Positions 21,351 to 33,265 of a DNA stretch of 64,000 nucleotides are shown here, in pieces. Location: assembly GCF_949628265.1 (NCBI RefSeq), contig NC_088789.1, positions 32,233,883-32,297,882 on the forward strand. Direction: 5' to 3'. The position numbers and the translations under genes are program-made. Source of the stretch: Cloeon dipterum (taxonomy: Eukaryota > Arthropoda > Insecta > Ephemeroptera > Baetidae). The stretch's first letter is position 1; each line of letters starts with the position of its first letter. The notes beneath the pieces were generated by a model. It ran no database searches, was not told where the DNA came from, and saw only the letters and a list, made by a program, of their open reading frames with translations.

Positions 21351-21731
21351 TTGCAAAAACTTTTCACCAATAGACTTGTATTGACCTCCGCTGAGCAGCT
21401 GAAGGGTTTAGGGGTTCCTACCCTCCACCCCTATTCTTTAAACCCCTCGAAAATGAATAACATTTTATAGCTCTGGATAATTTTATTAATTTAAATTTTA
21501 TTAAAAAACATTTTTTTTAGTTTTGGTTGAATGGGCGGGGTGGTAATTCAGTAAGAATTTAGGATGATTTTAATTGTTTTGAAGCCAAGTCGATGCAAAT
21601 GGAAGCAGGTTAATTTTTTTATTAAAATTGAAGCAATGGGGTTGAGATGGGATGAGGGTAAGCTCCCCCTATAAACACGTTGCCTGTTTAGCGGAGGTCA
21701 AGTCGAGTCTATCGGTGGGAAATTTTTGCAA
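21351..21731. mobile_element. Foldback element, single copy
   Basis: The ends are inverted: TTGCAAAAACTTTTCACC on the left against TTGCAAAAATTTCCCACC in reverse complement on the right. Both are followed by ATAGACT and TTGACCTCCGCT. The interior is AT-rich with no coding potential. No second copy in the window. Confidence 0.8.
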
Positions 21732-21840
21732 TTCTGATAATTAGAACTCGAGATTTGGAGGTTCAAAGAACCCACAAAGTGGAAAATGTCATTTATATTA
21801 ATTTAATAAATTATGAAATGATTATCAAGATATCCTAAAA

Positions 21841-22097
21841 AGCTCGGCCTCCAATTTGCGCTTGCTCAGGTCGAGCTGCGAGTGCTGGAAGCGCACCTCG
21901 TCGACCCTTTCGCGCAGATTTAAATCGGAGAGGCGCTCGCTGGAAAGGGCTCGCTGCACGCAGAGGCGGCCGACGCGCCCGGCCTCGGCGTTGGCCGCCT
22001 CCGCGGCGCGCTGGCCGCCGCCGGCCGCCTCGCAGCGGGCCGCGTTGTGCGCGTGCCACCTGAGCACCGCCTCCTCCACCTTCGCCGGACACAGCAT
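21841..22097 (-). pseudogene. T2: fragment of tektin exon 1
   Basis: Nearly identical to the first 257 bases of T1 exon 1 (from the ATG to about residue 85, ...KRKLEAEL). It then breaks off into unrelated AT-rich sequence with no splice site. The X-box (22148-22161) and GCC-rich leader upstream are kept, so the promoter may still work even though the gene cannot. Confidence 0.9.
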
Positions 22098-23167
22098 CTT
22101 CCGGATAATCGCGAGCGACTCTTCTTTTCGCCTCGTTGCTTGTTTGTGTTGCCATAACGACGACGCCGCCGCCGCTGCGACGCTTTGTTTCGCTCGCGTG
22201 CCACAGTGGAAATCGGGAAAATCGCATTCACCGCCGGATCATCGATCCCTGTTGTTAACCACGTGTTTATTTGAATTTGCCATTTATTTAGAGATTGCAG
22301 TTTTTGCAATTCTGTGGTTTATTTAAATTTTTTAAATTAATAATAAATTAAAAAAATACAAGCTTTGGCCTCTACTGAACACTTTATAATTTATGATGAA
22401 AGGAGTTCAACAATCATTACTAGTTTTTTTTTTTAATTGTAAGCCACAAACAGATCTTTAAATTTAAATAATTTATCAAAGTAATTAAATGCTTTTCAAT
22501 TTTCAAATTATTTCAGCCCTCTCATTCATTAGGAAAATTCCTCATGCGGGAAATCAAATTAGTAGGAATTCACAATCTTCCCATTTTAACCATTTTCTAA
22601 AGTCAATAAAAGATACAATAACGGTTTAAACGAATTATTAAGTGGTAATTATTGGTAATTGCCTTGCCAGCGAAAAAAATTCATGATGTTTTCCAGTGTC
22701 AATGCCCTTAAAAGAATTTCTGTCGAATTGCCACAATAGAAAAAATGCATAATATCGGACTTGAGAATTTAAAAATGATCAGGAGAAATTTTCGAAATTG
22801 CTCTGCAAGGAAAAAATTCAATGAATGCAGTCGAACAAACCGATTTCTCTTCTTTTTCTTTCATTCCATCACTGGATCGAGTCGGGGAAAAATGTTTTTC
22901 ATTCACACTGCTGAGGACGAAATTTAATTCCTGCAAGTTATTGAGGTTTCTTCATAATTTATTTTGGTTTTATTTTCTTTTAATTATATTTAATAGAAGG
23001 TTTTGAAAGGAATTAGCCTCATTTTGTGACTGCCAGCCTACATGCTTTAAAACAAACTCTTGAAAGAAGTTTTTAAAGAGAGGTAAAGATCATGCCAAAA
23101 AATTTAGATTCTTCTGAATTTAACCTTTTTTACTTTCCAGCTGAGAATTTGATTTTTCCTGGTAGAA

Positions 23168-24274
23168 ATGCCACCCAAGAAAAGTCTGACGTCCAAGGGA
23201 GAAGGAACAGAAGCTGAGAACAGAAAAAAATGCCTTTTCTGTGAAAATACTTACTCAACATCAGGAAATCTCACAGTACATGTCGAAAACAACCACAAAG
23301 CAGTCTTAATCAGGTGTAAAACTGGAAGGTGCGCTGCCCATTTTCGCACTGAAGAGGAAAGGAAGAAGCACATCGAGGAGGTGCATGAAAAGTCTAGGGA
23401 ACGACTAACACATCCCTGCATCATTTGTGGAAAAAAGTACAGACGATATGAGGATTGTTTGAAACATGTCGAAAATGGGCACAAGAAAAATGTATTCAAA
23501 TGCTCGTTTAATCGTTGCTGTTCTTACTTCTTGAATGAAAAGGAGCTGGAAACCCACTTAGATGATCAGCACAAAACAGATGAAGAGGCAAAATCCCACA
23601 AATGTGACAAATGCGATTACAAGACTAGGTTAAAAAGAAATTTAAATCAACATTCTAAAATTATGCATGGAAAAGAAAGTTTGGAATGTGACAACTGCAA
23701 GAAGAAGTATTCATCCAAGTATACTTTGGAAAGACACATCAAATATAGTCATATTACATTGACAAAATGCAGTCTTTGCACGAAGAAAGTTCGAAGATTT
23801 TACGAACATTCGAAAAATAAGCAATGCCAGCGGTGCAAAACAGAGTTTGAGTGTTCTGGGCTTCTTGCAAATCATCAGGACAGAAACGACTGCAAGCCAC
23901 CTTTGCATAAATGCACCAAGTGTTTGAAGGCCTTTCCAAAAAAATGGAGATTGGAACGCCACACGAAGAGCAAGACTTGTCAAACCCTCAAGTCCAACAC
24001 TGAACACGAAATGCAAGAAACAACGGAAGATGAAGAGAAGTCCAAACAAGATGGTTCAACTGTCCAACCCAAAACTCGAGAGGAGATCTCCAACTTGATA
24101 CATTGCGCGCACTGCCCTGAGAGTTTCCCTCGTTTCAACGCCTTGAAACGGCATCTCTTTTCCAAACACGGTTTGATTGACGGAAGATTCGAGTGCGAGC
24201 CGTGCCAGAAGAAATTTCTCTTCTTGAAGAATCTTATTCAGCACTTTCGTGTTGCACATATGAAAACAGATTGA
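23168..24274 (+). CDS. B2: full-length 11-finger C2H2 protein
   Basis: 368 residues in one exon, preceded by a short 5'UTR intron. Basic N-terminus (MPPKKSLTSKGEG). Ligands by residue: F1 C22/C25/H38/H43; F2 C50/C55/H68/H73 (C-x4-C); F3 C84/C87/H100/H105; F4 C112/C117/H130/H135 (C-x4-C); F5 C146/C149/H162/H167; F6 C174/C177/H190/H195; atypical module C201/C204/H214/C220/C223/C229/H236/C242; F9 C249/C252/H265/C271; acidic/Gln linker 278-306; F10 C313/C316/H329/H334; F11 C343/C346/H359/H364. Probable nuclear DNA-binding protein. AATAAA at 24435-24440 is the likely poly(A) signal. It lies inside the hAT-bounded segment and downstream of the T2 promoter remnant. Looks functional. Confidence 0.88.
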   Translation: MPPKKSLTSKGEGTEAENRKKCLFCENTYSTSGNLTVHVENNHKAVLIRCKTGRCAAHFRTEEERKKHIEEVHEKSRERLTHPCIICGKKYRRYEDCLKHVENGHKKNVFKCSFNRCCSYFLNEKELETHLDDQHKTDEEAKSHKCDKCDYKTRLKRNLNQHSKIMHGKESLECDNCKKKYSSKYTLERHIKYSHITLTKCSLCTKKVRRFYEHSKNKQCQRCKTEFECSGLLANHQDRNDCKPPLHKCTKCLKAFPKKWRLERHTKSKTCQTLKSNTEHEMQETTEDEEKSKQDGSTVQPKTREEISNLIHCAHCPESFPRFNALKRHLFSKHGLIDGRFECEPCQKKFLFLKNLIQHFRVAHMKTD

Positions 24275-24434
24275 GATTTCCAGATTTTAGATTAGTAAGC
24301 GATTATTCTCGGTTCAGTAAATGTAAATATTTAGTAATTAGTTGTGCAATGCACTTTTGAATTTGAGCTATGTGTTTTTTGAGTAAAAAGACTTAAAATT
24401 CTACGGATTTTGTACAGCCAATTTTAATTCAAAA

Positions 24435-24440
24435 AATAAA
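24435..24440 (+). terminator. Likely poly(A) signal of B2
   Basis: AATAAA about 160 bases after the stop, in a 3' flank conserved between array units. Confidence 0.45.
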
Positions 24441-25134
24441 TTTTGACCAAACATGCATGTAAACACGTTATTTGAATTATATCCATTACCTCCAAAAGAA
24501 AATTTATAATCATTTGTATGTACGCATAAATTAGCTGCACGGAAACGCCCAGATTATTGACCTACTTTGCTGATTAGAATAGAAATAAGGAGTTCAAAAC
24601 ATAATAATTGAATTGCATAATCTGTGATATTGTATTTAATAGAAAAGTAACGAAATATCGGAAAATGGTGAAGAGAAGATTAATAGCCGTGCAGTCTCAC
24701 TGCTCCAAGTGCTGATATATGCACTGTCAAATAAAAACATCAAGTGAATATACGCCTGAAGTCAGTGGCATCCCTTTATTTCTTTTCACACCTTAAGAAG
24801 TTACATTAAAAGTGAACTCATAAATGTTCAGCAACGGTTCTTTGCTCTAAAGATATTTGGCTTCGCGCCGGAACAAGAATGTGAATCAGGAAATTTTCTG
24901 CTGAAATTTAAAATAATATCCCAAAAAGATTGCTTTTAAAGATTCCAAAAGAATAAAAGAGTAGGCAATAAGGAATTAATAAGAGGATGAGGGACAAAAA
25001 AATACAGTAAAATTTGCAATGTTTGCAATTTTTCATTTTTCTAAAATAATAGAGCGCGCGTCAAATAGTCGTATTGCAAAACAACCAAAAAGCTGTAATG
25101 GCCCAGTATTCAATTACAGTTTTAACTGAATAAT

Positions 25135-25473
25135 TTAAAAACCGTCTATGACGACAAGTCGATTCCTGAGGGTCGAATTAATTAGAGTGTTTATTTTTTC
25201 CGACCATAAAGTTCAGCGCGGCGTAACAGCGTTTTCCCGCCAAAACAATACGAACGTATTTGCGAGAAATGCGCATGCGTCAGAGCTGGTTGGAGCACTT
25301 GCAGAGAACAGCTTGTAAGAATGACTTCTTTGTCACATCCAGCCAGTTCTCACGCATGCGCAATTGTCGCGTTCATAAAATATTATTGTTTTGCCGGGAA
25401 AAAAGTTCGCACGTTGCGCTGTACTTTATAGAGGGAACAATGGCCATTTTACCTAATTCGACCATCAGGAATT
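25135..25473. mobile_element. F2 foldback MITE, copy c (right end lost)
   Basis: Left end TTAAAAACCGTCTATGACGA, with the usual CGATTCCTGAGGG arm, E2F-like and NRF1-like motifs. The right arm stops at ACCATCAGGAATT and joins unrelated sequence (GTGCGGGCACAC) before the right part of the hAT-like segment. The 25,474-25,800 stretch is unexplained AT-rich DNA. Confidence 0.8.
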
Positions 25474-26089
25474 AAGTGCGGGCACACATTTAATTGGATC
25501 TTAAACCCGATCAACTTCTCCACTAAAAGAAGCCCGTGTATTGAATTTATGTTGCATCAATAACGTTGCAGTAGTTGATTGGCTTGATGTTAGATTTAAC
25601 ACGAAATTTATTCAAAGAAAGGAGATTTTTTTTGTAATTTTATAAAGTGCCTGTTTCCAGATATTACAACAACGTTATACATCTATTGTTCTATCTTCCT
25701 TGAAGACATTTGGGCGATGTTTTGCAGCGTTCCCTTAAAAATTTATATTGTTTTTAATGATTTTAATTATAATTTTATAATTTACTTCTTGGAAAATGCA
25801 AAAAAATGTGGTATGTAATCCGACTTGTTAAAAAATGCTGTATTTTTGCGCATTGCAAACTTGGCGAACCCTAAAACTTAATACTAATTTCCATAAAAAC
25901 AGTCGCTTATTAAAAATGGTAAATCTTGATTCTCAAGATTTGTGGTTTTTTGTGGTTATCCACCGCAACCGCAAACACGAAAACCGCAACCACAAAATTA
26001 TAACTGCATATGTGGTTGTGGTATGCGGTTTAATTAGTACCAAAACCGCAACCGCACAGGGCTCTACAAAATAGACGTTCTTTGAGTAC

Positions 26090-27416
26090 CTGCATTTCTC
26101 AACGCCTGGTCTCAGCTCCCGTTCATTCAGCCTGGTCACGGCCAATTTCATGTGGTCCTTGTTCACGGCGATTGGTTGTTCGAGCTCGACCAAAATACTC
26201 CTCGCCTCAATTATTTTCTGCGTTGTCTGCCGGCAAAACACCATTTTTTTTAAATTATTCGACATTAAAAAAATCCTAAATTTTTACCTGAGCGAGTTCG
26301 TGCTCGAGTTTTTGTTTGCTCTGCTTGGCCTCGAAGATCCTCTTTTCAAAAGCGTCATTTGTGCGCTGGAAAACCTTGCAAATGTCCTCGCAGGCGGCTC
26401 TGAGGAGAATTTCAGCGCGTGACCGCATCTCTCTCGACCTTTTCACCTGGTTGTCAGCCTGAGAAAGGTTTTGCTCCGTGTGCCACGCCCACTGATTCTC
26501 CGTACTGCTCCTAATTTTCACCATTTATGCAAAATATATTGAATTAAAATTGAAATTACTTGTTTGTGCTGAGCGAGAGTTGGTCAGTGAGGTTTTCCGA
26601 ATTGACCGAGAGTTGGAGGCAGCGTTTGTCGACGCTCAGGGCGGCCTCCTTGCCGCTCGTGTCCTTGTTGACCTGGTAGACGGCGATCCTGAGCAGCCGC
26701 TGCTGCTCGATCAGGTCGCGTTGCAGCCTCCGCAGGTTCGAAAGGGCGCTGCTGATTTTTCCCTCCTCCAGCACCAGGCTCCGCGTCACCGGATCCGCCG
26801 CTTTTTCGCTGCCCTCTCTTCCCTCTCTGAAAATTAATTACAATTTAAATAAAGAACTGGAAGGGATTGAAATTCAAATTCTAAAAATAAAAATAAATTA
26901 GTTTCATGGAGAAAACGGAAAATTAAGTTTTCAAGACTGTATTAAATTAATTTTTTCTGTCGGCAAATTAAAAAATAAAAAGGTTTGGGCATCAAAAAGG
27001 ATTTTTTTAACTCAATTATAGAAAATTTAAATTTAAAACAAACAATTTTAAATAAAAAAATATTACCTAATTTTCAAACAGTCCCTGGAAAGTTGCAAGG
27101 GTTCGTGGCATTTCTCCGCCGCGATCTGCACCCTTTCGATCAGCTCCGCCAGGGTTGCCAGCTCGGCCTCCAATTTGCGCTTGCTCAGGTCGAGCTGCGA
27201 GTGCTGGAAGCGCACCTCGTCGACCCTTTCGCGCAGATTTAAATCGGAGAGGCGCTCGCTGGAAAGGGCTCGCTGCACGCAGAGGCGGCCGACGCGCCCG
27301 GCCTCGGCGTTGGCCGCCTCCGCGGCGCGCTGGGCGCCGCCGGCCGCCTCGCAGCGGGCCGCGTTGTGCGCGTGCCACCTGAGCACCGCCTCCTCCACCT
27401 TCGCCGGACACAGCAT
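26090..27416 (-). CDS. T3: truncated tektin copy, exons 1-4 intact
   Basis: Exons 27067-27416, 26560-26826, 26288-26510 and 26090-26226 have exactly the T1 lengths (350, 267, 223, 137), keep all splice sites and have no stop. Exons 5 and 6 are absent. Past the exon 4 donor lie only the F2 tail and the hAT-like end. If unspliced there, translation would run YSKNVYFVEPCAVAV and on for about 45 residues. The X-box is altered by one base (GTTGCAATAACGAC, 27458-27471). It might make an N-terminal tektin fragment, but is more likely non-functional. Divergent to B3. Confidence 0.6.
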
Positions 27417-28464
27417 CTTCCGAATAATCGCTTCTTGTCGCCTCGTTGCTTGTTTGTGTTGCAATAACGACGACGCCGCCGCCGCCTCGACTCTTTGTTT
27501 ACCTTGCGTGCCACATCGGAAAACGGGAAAATCGCATTCACCGCCGGCTCATCGATCCCTGTTGTTAACCACGTGTTTATTTGAATTTGCCATTTATTTA
27601 GAGAGCGCAGTTTTTGCAATTCTGATGGTTAATTTAAATTTTTTAAATTTAAAAATAAATTAAAAAAATACAAGATTTGGCCTCTTCTGAACACCTTATG
27701 ATGAAAGGAATTCAACAAATCATTTCTAGTTTTTTTTAATTGTAAGCCACAAACAGATCTTTAAATTTAAATAATTTATCAAAGTAATTAAAGGCTTTTC
27801 AATTTTCAAATTATTTCAGCCCTCTCATTTTGTAGGAAAATTCCTCGCAGCGAAATAAAATTAGTAGGAATTCGCAATCTTCACATTTCAACCATTTTCT
27901 AAAGTCAATAAAAGATACAATACGGATTTAAGCGAATTATTAAGTGATATGTAATTGCCTTGCCAGCGAAAAAAAATTCATTATGTTTTTCAGTGTAAAT
28001 TCCCTTTAAAGAATTTCTGTCGAATTGCCACAATAGAAAAAATGCATAATATCGGGCTTTAGAATTTATAAATGATCAGGAGAAATTTTCGAAATTGCTC
28101 TGCAAGGAAAAAATTCAATGAATGCAGTCGAACAACCCGATTTCTCTTCTTTTTCTTTCATTCCATTGCTGGATCGAGTCGGGAGAAAATGTTTTTCATT
28201 CACGCTGCTGAGGACGAAATTTAATTCCTGCAAGTTATTGAGGTTTGTTTATAACTTATTCTGGTTTTATTCTCTTTTAATTATATTTAATAGAAGATTT
28301 TGCAAGGAATTACCTCATTTTGTGACTGCCGGCCTACAATCTTAATAAACAAAATCTTGAAAGAAGTTTTTAAAGAGAGGTAAAGATCATGCCTAAAAAT
28401 TTAGATTCTTCTGAATTTAACCTTTTTTACTTTCCAGCTGAGAATTTGATTTTTCCTGGTAGAA

Positions 28465-29238
28465 ATGCCACCCAAAAAAAGTCTGACGTCCAAGGGAGAA
28501 GGAAAAGAAGCTGAGAAAAGAAAAAAATGCCCTTACTGTGAAAATAATTACTCACAATCAGGACATCTCACAGTACATGTCGAAAAAACCCACAAAGCAG
28601 TCTTAATCAGGTGTAAACATGGATTGTGCGCTGCCTATTTTCTCACTGAAGAGGAAAGAAAGAAGCACAAAGAGGACGTGCACGACAAGGCTAGGGAACG
28701 ACGAAAATATCCCTGCAAAATTTGTGGAAAAGAGTACTTAGAGAATAGGAAGTGTTTGAAGCATGTCAAAGAAGAGCACGAGATAAATGTATTCAAATGC
28801 TCGTTTTATCGTTGCTGTTCTTACTTCTTCAATAAAATGGACCTGGAAACCCACTTAGATGATCAGCACAAAGAAGATGAAGAGGCCAAATTCCACAAAT
28901 GTGACAAATGCGATTACAAGACTAGGTTAAAAGGCAATTTAAATACACATTCTAAAACTATGCATGGAAAAGAAAGCTTGGAATGTGACAACTGCAAGAA
29001 AAAGTATTCATCCAAGGCTTCTTTGGAAAGACACATCAAATGTAAGTATATTGCATTGACAAAATGCAGTCTTTGCAAGAAGAAAGTTTCATCGATGCAC
29101 AAACATTCGAAAAAGAAGCAATGCCGGTGGTGCAAAGCAGAGTTTCTTTGTTCTGGACTTCTTGCTGGTCATCAGAAGGACAGAAAGGACTGCAAGCCAC
29201 CATTGCAGCAATTTACCAAGTGTTTAAAGGCCTTTTAA
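28465..29238 (+). pseudogene. B3: truncated C2H2 copy
   Basis: 257 residues open, then TAA directly after LKAF, where B2 reads AFPKKW. A base loss and substitutions create the stop inside finger 9, whose first ligand Cys is already Phe (QQFTKC for HKCTKC). Sequence for the remaining fingers follows in decayed form. Fingers 1-6 and the central module are intact, so a shortened eight-finger product is conceivable. The 5'UTR intron and leader are conserved. Confidence 0.7.
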
Positions 29239-30382
29239 AAAAATTCGAAATTGGAACGCCACATGAAGAAGAAGACTTGTAAACCCCTTAACCCAATCAT
29301 TGAACACGAAATGCAAGGAACATCGGAAGAAGAGCGGTCCAAAGAAGATGGTTCATCTGCCCATTCCTAAACTCAACAGTTTCCATCGATTCAACGCCTT
29401 GAAATTTCAACTCTCTTCCAAACAAGGTTTATTTGATTAAAAATTCGAGTGTGAGCCGTGCCGGAAAAATTCCTGCTCTCGGAAAAACCTATATTCAGTG
29501 CTTTTGAGTAGCACAGATGAGAATACATTTTAGATTGGTTGCGATTATACGGTTCAGTAAATGTAAATAATTTGTAAATAGTTGTGCAATGCACTTTTGA
29601 ATTTGAGCTAAGGGGCACCTCAATGCCATTTTTGTAAAAAGACTAAACATTCTACGGATTTTGTACAGCCAATTTCAATTCACACAATAAATTTTGACCA
29701 AGCATGCATGTAAACACGTTATTTGAATTACATCCATTACCTAAAAAAGAAAATTTAATCATATGTATATACATTTATTAGCCACACGAAATTATGTAGA
29801 CGAAAACGCCCAGATTGACATATTTTGCTGATTAGAATAGAATTAAAGAGTTCAAAACAAAATAATTGAATTGCATAATCTGTGATATATCTAATAGAAA
29901 AGTAACGAAATATCGGTAAATGGTGAAGAGAAGATTAATAGCCGTGCAGTCTCACTGCTCAAGGGCTCATATATGCACTGTCAAATAAAAACATCAAGTG
30001 AATATACGCCTTAAGTCAGTGGCATCCCTTTATTTCTTTTCACAGAGATTGCATTATAAGTGAACTCAAAAAAGTCCAGCAACGGATCTTTGCTCTAAAG
30101 ATATTTGGCCTCGCGCCGGAACAAGAATGTGAATCAGGAAATTTTCTGTTGAAATTTAAAATAATATCCCAAAAAGATTGCTTTTAAAGATTCCAAAAGA
30201 ATAAAAGAGTAGGCAATAAGGAATTAACAAGAGGATGAGGGACAAAAAATACAGAAAAATTTGCAATGTTTGCAATTTTTCATTTTTCTAAAATATTAGA
30301 GCGCGCGTCAAAGAGTCGTATTGCAAAACAACCAAAAAAGCTGTAACGGCCCAGTATTCAATTACAGTTATAACTGAATAAT

Positions 30383-30769
30383 TTAAAAACCGTCTATAAT
30401 GACAAGTCGATTCCTGAGGGTCGAATTAAGTAGAGTTTTTATTTTTTCCGACCATAAAGTTCAGTGCGACGTAAGAGCGTTTTTCCCGCCAAAACAATAT
30501 GAACGTATTTGCGAGAAGTGCGCATGCGTCAGAGTTGGTTGGAGCATTTTTGCAGAGAGACCGGCTGTACGAATGACTTCTTTGTCACATCCACCCAGCT
30601 TTCACGCATGCGCAATTGTCGCATTTACCTTCATTTGGTTTTGGCGGGAAAAAAGTTCGCACGTGTCGCTGCACTTTTTAGAGGGTAAAAAATAGCCACT
30701 TTACCTAATTCGACCATCAGGAATCGACTGGTGTGCTTAGAAACGTCGTGAAAATGGACGTTCTTTGAG
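30383..30769. mobile_element. F2 foldback MITE, copy d
   Basis: Left end TTAAAAACCGTCTATAATGA, right end GACGTTCTTTGAG abutting the T4 exon 4 donor. Both E2F-like motifs (TTTCCCGCCAAAA, TTTTGGCGGGAAAA) and both GCATGCGY motifs are intact. The left half continues the 3' flank of B3 and the right half continues into tektin, as expected for an exchange junction. Confidence 0.85.
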
Positions 30770-30772
30770 TAC

Positions 30773-32208
30773 CTGCATTTCTCAACGCCTGGTCTCAACT
30801 CCCGTTCGTTCAGCCTTGTCACGGCCAATTTCATGTGGTCCTTGTTCACGGCGATTGGTTGTTCGAGCTCGACCAAGATGCTCCTCACCTCAATTATTTT
30901 CTGCGTTGTCTGCCGGAAAAAACAATTTTTTAAAAATTATTTGACATTAAAAAAAATCCTAAATTTTTACCTGAGCGAGTTCGTGCTCGAGTTTTTGTTT
31001 GCTCTGCTTCGTCTCGAAGATCCTCTTTTCAAAAGCGTCATTTGTGCGCTGAAAAACCTTGCAAATGTTCTCGCAGGCGGCTCTGAGGAGGATTTCAGCG
31101 CGTGACCGCATCTCTCTCGACCTTTTCACCTGGTTGTCAGCCTGAGAAAGGTTTTGCTCCGTGTGCCACGCCCACTGAGCCTCCGAACTGCTCCTAATTT
31201 TACCACTTGTACAGAATTTATAGAAAAAGATAAATTTAATACTTGTTTGTGCTGAGCGAGAGTTGGTCAGTGAGGTTTTCCGAATTGACCGAGAGTTGGA
31301 GGCAGCGTTTGTCGACGCTCAGGGCGGCCTCCTTGCCGCTCGTGTCCTTGTTGACCTGGTAGACGGCGATCCTGAGCAGCCGCTGCTGCTCGATCAGGTC
31401 GCGTTGCAGCCTCCGCAGGTTCGACAGGGCGCTGCTGATTTTTCCCTCCTCCAGCACCAGGCTCCGCGTCACCGGATCCGCCGCTTTTTCGCTGCCCTCT
31501 CTTCCCTCTCTGAAAATTAATTAAAATTTAAATAAAGAACTGGAACGGATTGAAATTCAAATTCTAAAAATAAAAATAAATTTGTTTCATGGAGAAAACG
31601 GAAAGTTAAGTTTTCAAGACTGTATTAAATTAATTTTTTCTGTCGACAAATTAAAAAATAAAAATGTTTGGGCATCAAAAAGGATTTTTTTTAAATGTCG
31701 ATTATAGAAAAATTTCTTCGAACGATGTTTTTTCGAGATGGTAAAGAGTAATTTTTTTTAAATAATATCCAAATTATTCCTTGAGAAAAATAAAAATTCC
31801 AATTTAAAAAATTGTTAACTTTAAAACATGAAACAAATTAAAATAAAATTATTTTTACCTAATTTTCAAACAGTCCGTGCAAAGTTGCAAGGGTTCGTGG
31901 CATTTCTCCGCCGCGATCTGCACCCTTTCGATCAGCTCCGCCAGGGTTGCCAGCTCGGCCTCCAATTTGCGCTTGCTCAGGTCGAGCTGCGAGTGCTGGA
32001 AGCGCACCTCGTCGACCCTTTCGCGCAGATTTAAATCGGAGAGGCGCTCGCTGGAAAGGGCTCGCTGCACGCAGAGGCGGCCGACGCGCCCGGCCTCGGC
32101 GTTGGCCGCCTCCGCGGCGCGCTGGCCGCCGCCGGCCGCCTCGCAGCGGGCCGCGTTGTGCGCGTGCCACCTGAGCACCGCCTCCTCCACCTTCGCCGGA
32201 CACAGCAT
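30773..32208 (-). CDS. T4: truncated tektin copy, exons 1-4 intact
   Basis: Exons 31859-32208, 31243-31509, 30971-31193 and 30773-30909 keep T1 lengths, frames and splice sites. Exons 5 and 6 are missing because the copy ends at an F2 element. The intact X-box (32250-32263) and a longer GCC run lie upstream. Read-through of the last donor would add YSKNVHFHDVSKHTS and about 30 more residues before a stop. Near-identity to T1 in exons 1-2 points to recent duplication or gene conversion. Divergent to B4. Confidence 0.6.
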
Positions 32209-33265
32209 CCTCCGAATAATCGCTTCTTGTCACCTCGTTGCTTGTTTGTGTTGCCATAACGACGACGCCGCCGCCGCCGCCGCCTCGACGCTTTGTTTCG
32301 CTCGCGTGCCACATCGGAAATCAGAAATCGGGAAAATCGCATTCACCGCCGGCTCATCGATCCCTGTTGTTAACCACGTGTTTATTTGAATTTGCCATTT
32401 ATTTAAAGAGTGCAGTTTTTGCAATTCTGATGGTTAATTTAAATTTTTTAAATTAATAATAATTTAAAAAATAAAAGCTTTGGCCTCTTTTGAACACCTT
32501 ATGATGAAAGGAGTTCAACAATCATTTCTAGTTTTTTTTAATTGTAAGCCACAAACAGATCTTTAAATTTAAATAATTTATCAAAGTAATTAAAGGCTTT
32601 TCAATTTTCAATTTATTTCAGCCCTCTCATTTTGTAGGAAAATTCCTCGCAGCGAAATAAAATTAGTAGGAATACGCAATCTTCACATTTTAACCATTTT
32701 CTAAAGTCAATAAAACATACAATACGGATTTAAGCGAATTATTAAGTGATTGGTAATTGCCTTGCCAGCGAAAAAATTCATGATGTTTTCCAGTGTCAAT
32801 GTCCTTAAAAGAATTTCTGTCGAATTGCCACAATACATAAAATGCATAATATCGGGCTTAAGAATTTATAAATGAACAGGAGAAATTGTCGAGATTGCTC
32901 TGCAAGGAAAAACATTCAATGAATGCAGTCGAACAACCCGATTTCTCTTCTTTTTCTTTCATTCCATCACTGGATCGAGTCGGGAGAAAATGTTTTTCAC
33001 TCACGCTGCTGAGGACGAAATTTAATTCCTGCAAGTTATTGAGGTTTGTACTTTATTTATTCTGGTTTTATTCTCTTTTAATTATATTTTATAGAAGATT
33101 TTGCAAGGAATTAGCGGCCTTCATTGTGACTATACCAGCCTAAAAAACAAACTTTTGAAAGAAGTTTTTAAAGAGAGGTAAATAAGATCATGCCTAAAAA
33201 ATTAGATTCTTCTGAATTTAACCTTTTTTACTTTCCAGCTGAGAATTTGATTTTTCCTGGTAGAA

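Larger units (their letters stand above)
21111..26066. mobile_element. Segment bounded by hAT-like inverted repeats, carrying a zinc-finger gene
   Basis: The left end is TAGAGCACTGTGCGGT. The right end in reverse complement is TAGAGCCCTGTGCGGT, with one mismatch in 16. Flanking 8-mers are CAAATTAG (21103-21110) and CAAAATAG (26067-26074), an imperfect 8-bp target duplication as expected for hAT. Both subterminal regions are rich in GCGGTT/AACCGC words typical of hAT MITEs. Removing the segment restores an F2 tail joined to tektin exon 4, as in T1 and T5. Inside lie the 21.35-kb foldback, tektin fragment T2, gene B2 and an F2 copy. No transposase is visible. Alternatively, B2 and its flanks entered an older hAT MITE later. 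Confidence 0.65.
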
